From Desulfovibrionaceae bacterium (GTDB lineage Bacteria; Desulfobacterota; Desulfovibrionia; Desulfovibrionales; Desulfovibrionaceae): a stretch of 10,399 bases of DNA. The position numbers and the translations under genes were made by a program. How positions within the stretch are numbered: the stretch's first letter is position 1; each line of letters starts with the position of its first letter. The stretch lies in assembly GCA_030539415.1 (NCBI GenBank), contig JAUNSE010000045.1, positions 1 through 10,399 of the forward strand, in the 5' to 3' direction. Shown here one piece after another: positions 6,358 through 10,399 of the stretch. A model generated the notes under the pieces. That model made no database searches. It was not told the DNA's origin and saw nothing but the letters and a program-made list of their open reading frames with translations.

Positions 6358-7836
6358 ATGGTAGACAAGGATTTGCTGTCCATTCAGGAGGCCCGCGCTC
6401 TGGTGCGCGCCGCCCGCGCGGCTCAGGCCGAGTACGCGCAGCTTGGACAGGAGCGCATCGACGCAGTGGTGCGGAAGATTTCCGAAACCACCGCCGCCCA
6501 TGCCGAGGAACTGGCCGTCATGGCCCACGAGGAAACCGGCTACGGCAAGGTCGCGGACAAGAAGATCAAGAACCTGCTGGCCAGCGAAAAGGTCTACGCC
6601 CGCATCAAGGACATGAAGACCGCCGGCATCCTCCGCGAGGACAAGGAAAACAAGATTGTCGAGGTTGCCGTGCCCGTGGGCGTCATCGCCGGCATCGTGC
6701 CTTCCACCAATCCCACCTCCACGGTCATCTACAAGTCCCTCATCGCCCTCAAGGCCGGCAACGCCATCGTCTTCACGCCCCATCCGGCTGCGACGAAGTG
6801 CATCGGCCGCACCGTCGAGATCATCAAGGAGGCCCTGCACGCCTGCGGCGTCAGCACCGACCTCGTGAGCAGCATCAGCGTGCCCACCATCGAGGGCAGC
6901 GGCGAGCTCATGAAAATCACCGACCTTATTCTGGCCACCGGCGGCCCGGGCATGGTCAAGGCGGCCTACAGCTCCGGCACGCCCGCCCTGGGCGTCGGCG
7001 CCGGCAACGTGCCCGCCTACATCGAGCGCAGCGCCGACATCAAGGACGCCGTGACCAAAATCATGACCTCCAAGACCTTTGACAACGGCACCATCTGCGC
7101 CTCCGAGCAGTCCATTGTCACCGAGACCGTCATCGCGGCCGAGGTGAAGCGCGAGCTCATCGCCCAGGGCGGCTTCTTCCTGGAAGGCGAGAACCTGGAA
7201 AAGGTGAAGCGCGTCATGGAGCGCGGCAACGGCTCCATGAACCCCGCCATCGTGGGCCGCGACGCCCAGACCATCGCCAAGATCGCCGGCATCCAGGTGC
7301 CCGCCGGCACCCGCCTGCTCATCTCCGACGAGCCCGGCGTGGGCCCGAAGCATCCCTTCTCCAAGGAGAAGCTCACCGCCCTGCTCGGCTTCTACGTGGT
7401 CAATGACTGGCGCCAGGCCTGCGAGCTGTGCTTCGCCCTGCTGCACAACTGCGGCATCGGCCACTCCCTGGCCATCCACTCCCGCAACGAGGAGGTCATC
7501 CGCGAGTTCGGCCTGAAGAAGCCCGTCTCCCGCATCCTGGTGAACACCCCCTCCACCCACGGCGGCGTGGGCATCACCACGGGCCTCTTCCCGTCCTTCA
7601 CTCTGGGGTGCGGTGCGGTCGGCGGCAGCGCCACCTCCGACAACGTGACCCCGATGAACCTGCTGAACATCCGCCGCGTGGCCTACGATCTCGGCAGCGC
7701 CCAGTGCGGCTGCCATCAGGCGGCCCCGGCCGCCCACGCCGAGCCCGCCGCCCAGAGCGGCTGCTGCGGCACCGGTACGGTCGACATCAGCGCCATCACG
7801 CAGATGATTGTGGCCGAACTGAAGAAGGTTATGTAA
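6358..7836 (+). CDS. cutF: CoA-acylating acetaldehyde dehydrogenase of the microcompartment
   Basis: This enzyme is expected to oxidise acetaldehyde released by CutC to acetyl-CoA, reducing NAD+ (family: AdhE N-terminal domain, EutE, PduP). The 492-residue protein has the catalytic loop DNGTICASEQ with Cys247, the nucleotide-loop sequence GVIAGIVPSTNPTST, and the LGVGAGNVP and TLGCGAVGG motifs. After the folded domain a linker (about 446-474, rich in Ala and Pro, with Cys450, Cys452 and the motif SGCCGTG at 467-473) leads to a C-terminal amphipathic helix VDISAITQMIVAELKKVM (475-492), a typical encapsulation peptide. GAGGAG at 6345-6350 precedes the ATG by seven bases. The cutF symbol follows my memory of choline-cluster naming and is less certain than the function; eutE or pduP would be equivalent. 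Confidence 0.92.
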   Translation: MVDKDLLSIQEARALVRAARAAQAEYAQLGQERIDAVVRKISETTAAHAEELAVMAHEETGYGKVADKKIKNLLASEKVYARIKDMKTAGILREDKENKIVEVAVPVGVIAGIVPSTNPTSTVIYKSLIALKAGNAIVFTPHPAATKCIGRTVEIIKEALHACGVSTDLVSSISVPTIEGSGELMKITDLILATGGPGMVKAAYSSGTPALGVGAGNVPAYIERSADIKDAVTKIMTSKTFDNGTICASEQSIVTETVIAAEVKRELIAQGGFFLEGENLEKVKRVMERGNGSMNPAIVGRDAQTIAKIAGIQVPAGTRLLISDEPGVGPKHPFSKEKLTALLGFYVVNDWRQACELCFALLHNCGIGHSLAIHSRNEEVIREFGLKKPVSRILVNTPSTHGGVGITTGLFPSFTLGCGAVGGSATSDNVTPMNLLNIRRVAYDLGSAQCGCHQAAPAAHAEPAAQSGCCGTGTVDISAITQMIVAELKKVM

Positions 7837-7847
7837 AACAGCGTCCG

Positions 7848-7869
7848 GGCGCGCAAAAAGGCGCGCGCC
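7848..7869 (+). other. Intercistronic hairpin before the BMC-H gene
   Basis: GGCGCGC (7848-7854) pairs with GCGCGCC (7863-7869) across an eight-base loop containing five A. No T run follows. It starts 12 bases after the aldehyde dehydrogenase stop codon and ends before the next ribosome site. Confidence 0.4.
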
Positions 7870-7908
7870 TGACCGCGCATTCCGATGGAACATATCAAGG
7901 AGAACGAC

Positions 7909-8193
7909 ATGACTTCCACCAACGCTTTGGGAATGATTGAGACCAGAGGCCTCGTGGGCGCTGTTGAAGCCGCCGATGCCATGGTCAAGGCCGCCAACGT
8001 CACCCTCATCGGCCGCGTCCAGGTCGGCGGCGGCCTGGTGACCGTCATGGTCCGCGGCGACGTGGGTGCCGTCAAGGCCGCCACCGATGCCGGCTCCGCC
8101 GCTGCCCAGAAGGTCGGCGAGCTCATCAGCGTGCACGTCATTCCCCGTCCCCATTCCGAAGTCGAGCTCATTCTTCCCCACAAGGAAGGCTAG
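7909..8193 (+). CDS. Hexameric shell protein (BMC-H, PduA-like)
   Basis: This 94-residue single-domain BMC protein should form hexamers that tile the shell facets. It starts NALGMIETRGLVG, has the MVKAANVTLIG strand, a glycine-rich pore loop QVGGG (38-42), the LVTVMVRGDVGAVKAATDAG core (43-62) and the VIPRPH turn (77-82), all typical of PduA-type proteins. The three glycines in the pore loop suggest an open pore, though pore preference cannot be read from sequence alone. The start is chosen at 7909 because AAGGAGA (7897-7903) lies five bases before it; the in-frame ATG at 7885 would put that ribosome site inside the coding region. A second, nearly identical BMC-H begins at 10308. Confidence 0.95.
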   Translation: MTSTNALGMIETRGLVGAVEAADAMVKAANVTLIGRVQVGGGLVTVMVRGDVGAVKAATDAGSAAAQKVGELISVHVIPRPHSEVELILPHKEG

Positions 8194-8205
8194 CAAACGT
8201 GTCCC

Positions 8206-8262
8206 GGGCCGGGACCGCCTGGTCCCGGTCCGCCGCAAAACGGCGGAAGCGCTGACTTCCGC
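8206..8262 (+). other. Strong intercistronic stem-loops between the BMC-H and phosphotransacylase genes
   Basis: An 11-bp stem with one G-U pair (8206-8216 with 8221-8231, loop GCCT) is the strongest hairpin that I see in the window. Downstream, CCGCCG/CGGCGG (8230-8235 with 8241-8246, loop CAAAA) competes with GCGGAAG/CTTCCGC (8243-8249 with 8256-8262), because they share 8243-8246. The second fold ends just before the next ribosome site (GCGGAGA, 8264-8270). Protection of the upstream shell-protein message, or tuning of downstream translation, is inference. Confidence 0.45.
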
Positions 8263-8274
8263 AGCGGAGACAAG

Positions 8275-8988
8275 ATGAACGAAGAAGCCATCAAGAAGGC
8301 GCTGGCAGAGATTCTGAACGGCGTGCTGCAGGAGGTGCGGGCCGAATCCGCCGGCTCCGCCGGACACGCCTGTGCCGGCAGCGCCTGTGCCGGCGCCGTG
8401 GAAGACGGCCCCATCCCGGTGGAGCTGTCCGCCCGCCATGTCCATCTCAGCGAGAAGGACGCCATCGCCCTGTTCGGCGGCCCCCTGACCCATGCCAGGG
8501 ATCTGTCCCAGCCCGGCCAGTTCCTGTGCAAGGAGCGCGTGCGCCTGGTCGGTCCCAAGGGCGTCATGGACAATGTGGCCGTGCTCGGTCCCTCCAGGGG
8601 CAGCTCGCAGATCGAGCTCTCCAAGACCGATGCCCGCGCCCTGGGTGTCAACGCCCCTGTCCGCCAGTCCGGCGACGTGGCCGGCACTCCCGGCATGATC
8701 CTCACGGCCGACAAGAATATCACCGGCCTTGAGGAGGGCGTCATAGTGGCCGCCCGCCACATCCACATGGCCCCCGAGGACGCCGCCCGCTTCGGCGTGT
8801 CCGACGGCGACATGGTCAGCGTGCGCCTCTCCACCGAGCGCCCGACCGTCTTCGAGGACGTGCTGGTGCGCGTGAGCCCCAAGTTCCGCCTGGCCATGCA
8901 CATCGATGCCGACGAGGGCAATGCCTGCGGCTGGAAGAAGGGCACCGAGGGCGTCATTGTCGCCCGCGGAGGAAGGCATGGACATTGA
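8275..8988 (+). CDS. pduL: PduL-type phosphotransacylase
   Basis: The enzyme converts acetyl-CoA and phosphate to acetyl phosphate and CoA, recycling CoA inside the shell. The 237-residue protein carries the PduL hallmarks: ARHVHLS with His55 and His57, ARHIHMA with His162 and His164, and the third metal-ligand region MHIDADEGNACG with His209. These histidines bind the two zinc ions in characterised PduL. Residues 1-21 (MNEEAIKKALAEILNGVLQEV) form an amphipathic N-terminal encapsulation peptide, joined by a flexible Ala/Gly/Ser linker with Cys33 and Cys38. The start follows GCGGAGA (8264-8270). The 3' end overlaps the next gene by 11 bases, implying translational coupling. In choline clusters the homologue has been called cutH; pduL is the family name. 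Confidence 0.93.
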   Translation: MNEEAIKKALAEILNGVLQEVRAESAGSAGHACAGSACAGAVEDGPIPVELSARHVHLSEKDAIALFGGPLTHARDLSQPGQFLCKERVRLVGPKGVMDNVAVLGPSRGSSQIELSKTDARALGVNAPVRQSGDVAGTPGMILTADKNITGLEEGVIVAARHIHMAPEDAARFGVSDGDMVSVRLSTERPTVFEDVLVRVSPKFRLAMHIDADEGNACGWKKGTEGVIVARGGRHGH

Positions 8989-9805
8989 GGCCGTTGACAG
9001 CCTGATCGCCGAGCTCGAGAGCCGCATAGCCGAACCCGCGAACATCGCGCCCGGCGAGCCGCTCTATGTCGGCGTGGACCTCGGCACCGCGTACATCGTG
9101 GTGGTTGTGGTCGATGCCGAGGGCATGCCGGTGGCCTGCGCCCTGGAGTTCGCCCAGGTGGTCCGCGACGGACTGGTCGTGGATTACTCCGGCGCCACCC
9201 GCATCGTGCGCAGGCTGGTCGCCCAGCTCGAGGAGCGTCTCGGGCGCAAGCTCGAGAAGGCCGCCATCGCCGTGCCGCCCGGCACGGGCGAGCGCGAGTG
9301 CGCCACCCATTCCCATGTGGTGGAGAGCGCCGAGCTCGAGGTGGTCTCGGTGCTGGACGAACCCACGGCCGCCAATGCCGTGCTCCATGTGGAGAACGGC
9401 GTCATTGTGGACATCGGCGGCGGCACCACCGGCCTCTCGGTCCTGCGCGACGGCAAGGTCGTGTATGTGGCCGACGAGCCCACCGGCGGCACCCACCTCT
9501 CCCTGGTGCTGGCAGGCAACTACGGCATCAGCTTCGAGGAGGCCGAGGAAATCAAGAAGGATCCGGCCCGCCAGAAGGAAATCCTGCCCGTCGTCAAGCC
9601 CGTGGTCGAGAAGATGGCCGCCATCATCAACAGCCACATCCGCGGCCGCGACGTCGAGGAGATCTTCCTTGTCGGCGGCACCTGCTGCCTGAAGGGCATG
9701 GAGGCGATCATCGCCAAGGAGACGGGGAAGAAGGTCTGCAAGCCCGCCAACCCCTTCCTGGTCACGCCTCTGGGCATCGCGCTCAACTGCGCGGGCCGCG
9801 TGTAG
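8978..9805 (+). CDS. eutJ: EutJ-like Hsp70/actin-fold ATPase
   Basis: This 275-residue protein belongs to the EutJ family found in many microcompartment operons. It has the actin/Hsp70 nucleotide-binding signatures: phosphate-1 loop GVDLGT (32-37), LDEPTAANA (126-134), phosphate-2 loop VDIGGGTTG (144-152) and the adenosine motif VGGTCCLKG (232-240). It lacks the Hsp70 substrate-binding domain. A chaperone-like role in cargo or shell assembly has been proposed, but its function is not established. The ATG at 8978 is chosen over upstream in-frame codons because GGAGGAA (8968-8974) lies directly before it and the protein then has the usual family length near 280. It overlaps the phosphotransacylase gene by 11 bases in another frame. 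Confidence 0.9.
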   Translation: MDIEAVDSLIAELESRIAEPANIAPGEPLYVGVDLGTAYIVVVVVDAEGMPVACALEFAQVVRDGLVVDYSGATRIVRRLVAQLEERLGRKLEKAAIAVPPGTGERECATHSHVVESAELEVVSVLDEPTAANAVLHVENGVIVDIGGGTTGLSVLRDGKVVYVADEPTGGTHLSLVLAGNYGISFEEAEEIKKDPARQKEILPVVKPVVEKMAAIINSHIRGRDVEEIFLVGGTCCLKGMEAIIAKETGKKVCKPANPFLVTPLGIALNCAGRV

Positions 9806-9835
9806 GATCCTGGTCGCGCACGGAGTGAGGAAAGC

Positions 9836-10231
9836 ATGAAAAAGGAACTTATCACCGCAGACAATCTCGACGCCTACATCTGCAAGGCCGACGGCAGGCT
9901 CTATGTCTGCCAGGGCCGCCTGCTGACCCCCGGCGCCAAGGACGAGCTCTCGAAGCGCCATGTCTGCGTCGTCTACGGTCCCGAGCCCCAGCCCGCTCCG
10001 GCCGCGCCCGAGCCGGCCGCCGGCTCCTGCCGCTCCGGCTGCTGCTGCGGCACGGGCAGGACCTTCTACGTGGGACCCGAGGAAGGGACCAGCCTTTCCA
10101 TGGCCGACAGCCTGGAAAGCCTGTCCATCGCCGTGGCCGCCATGCTGAAGAGCCGCTACGGCGTCACAGATCCCGAAGAGCTCCGCGCGAAGACCGTGGA
10201 AGCGCTCAGAACCATCAGAGACAACATCTGA
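9836..10231 (+). CDS. Small microcompartment-associated protein with EutQ-like N-terminal segment and cysteine cluster
   Basis: This 131-residue protein has three parts. Residues 1-48 (from MKKELITADNLDAY, with GRLLTPGAKDEL) resemble the short segment that precedes the cupin domain in EutQ-type proteins (LIT at the start, TP-x-A-K/R later). The cupin itself is absent. Residues 49-75 are a Pro/Ala-rich linker ending in CRSGCCCGTG, with Cys65 and Cys69-71. Residues 84-131 are predicted helical (ADSLESLSIAVAAML, then DPEELRAKTVEALRTI). The SGCCCGTG motif repeats the linker motif SGCCGTG of the aldehyde dehydrogenase at 6358. GTGAGGAAA (9825-9833) precedes the ATG. The function is unknown; adaptor, metal-binding or redox roles are possible. 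Gene reality is well supported by the start site and operon position. Confidence 0.8.
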   Translation: MKKELITADNLDAYICKADGRLYVCQGRLLTPGAKDELSKRHVCVVYGPEPQPAPAAPEPAAGSCRSGCCCGTGRTFYVGPEEGTSLSMADSLESLSIAVAAMLKSRYGVTDPEELRAKTVEALRTIRDNI

Positions 10232-10280
10232 CCGGCCAGGCCGGCATGACCGCGCGAAGGGCTGCGGCCCGCACGCGCGG
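10232..10280 (+). other. Intercistronic hairpins before the second BMC-H gene
   Basis: CCGGCC/GGCCGG (10232-10237 with 10239-10244) is a palindrome directly after the stop codon. Next comes a two-part hairpin: outer stem CCGCGCG/CGCGCGG (10250-10256 with 10274-10280) and inner stem GGGC/GCCC (10259-10262 with 10267-10270, loop TGCG). No T run follows. Confidence 0.45.
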
Positions 10281-10307
10281 CCACATACATTGTGAGGAGA
10301 CAAAGCC

Positions 10308-10399
10308 ATGAAACTTGATGCACTTGGCATGATTGAGACAAGAGGACTGGTCGGCGCCATCGAGGCCGCCGATGCCATGGTGAAGGCCGCCAACGTGAC
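10308..10399 (+). CDS. Hexameric shell protein BMC-H, second copy (3' truncated by the window)
   Basis: The visible 30 residues, MKLDALGMIETRGLVGAIEAADAMVKAANV, match residues 4-31 of the BMC-H at 7909-8193 with few substitutions (Asn to Asp, Val to Ile). This leaves no doubt about the family. TGAGGAGA (10293-10300) precedes the ATG at 10308. The pore loop is beyond the window, so its permeability type cannot be judged. Third-position differences between the copies show they are not a very recent duplication. Confidence 0.92.
   Translation, partial: MKLDALGMIETRGLVGAIEAADAMVKAANV

Noticed and set aside
6334..9045. 903-codon open frame on the minus strand
   Set aside because: It lies antisense to four well-identified genes, and its translation is Gly/Ala/Asp/His-rich low-complexity sequence. 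It is the mirror of GC-biased codon use on the plus strand.
1..10399. CRISPR array, insertion sequence, tRNA or rRNA
   Set aside because: No regularly spaced direct repeats, transposase frames, terminal inverted repeats or tRNA/rRNA signatures were seen.

Overview
The window is the upstream part of a choline-utilisation (cut) bacterial microcompartment locus of the glycyl-radical type. The signature enzyme is choline trimethylamine-lyase CutC (3607-6156), identified by its full set of choline-binding and radical-chemistry residues. CutC closely resembles the Desulfovibrio alaskensis protein as I remember it. Together with very GC-rich coding sequence and strong Shine-Dalgarno sites, this suggests a Desulfovibrio-like sulfate reducer (Desulfovibrionaceae). 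That assignment is inference; no taxonomic marker gene is present.

Layout. Positions 1-22 hold the first codons of a minus-strand gene with its own ribosome site and a plausible divergent promoter. Positions 23-1365 are about 1.3 kb with no convincing gene: an AT-rich stretch (about 120-300), a compact set of stem-loops (347-442), several inverted repeats (904-928, 1108-1145) and two G/C hairpins (1161-1186, 1223-1242). From 1366 a single plus-strand operon runs to the window end: tandem-domain shell protein (BMC-T), aldehyde-dehydrogenase-like protein lacking its catalytic cysteine, CutC, an intact CoA-acylating aldehyde dehydrogenase, hexameric shell protein (BMC-H), PduL-type phosphotransacylase, EutJ-like ATPase, a small cysteine-containing protein related to the EutQ N-terminus, and the start of a second BMC-H gene cut by the window edge.

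How the genes work together (family knowledge plus inference). CutC cleaves choline to trimethylamine and acetaldehyde inside a protein shell built by the BMC proteins. The acylating aldehyde dehydrogenase turns acetaldehyde, CoA and NAD+ into acetyl-CoA and NADH. The PduL-type enzyme turns acetyl-CoA into acetyl phosphate while recycling CoA inside the shell. Short amphipathic segments that probably serve as encapsulation peptides are visible at the N-termini of CutC and the phosphotransacylase and at the C-termini of both dehydrogenase-like proteins. An alcohol dehydrogenase to recycle NADH and the CutC-activating radical-SAM enzyme (CutD) are expected but are not in this window.

The most unusual points are the inactive-looking aldehyde dehydrogenase paralogue between the BMC-T gene and cutC, the absence of cutD directly after cutC, a shared SGCC(C)GTG cysteine motif in two cargo-type proteins, and a GC-rich stem-loop in nearly every larger intercistronic gap.
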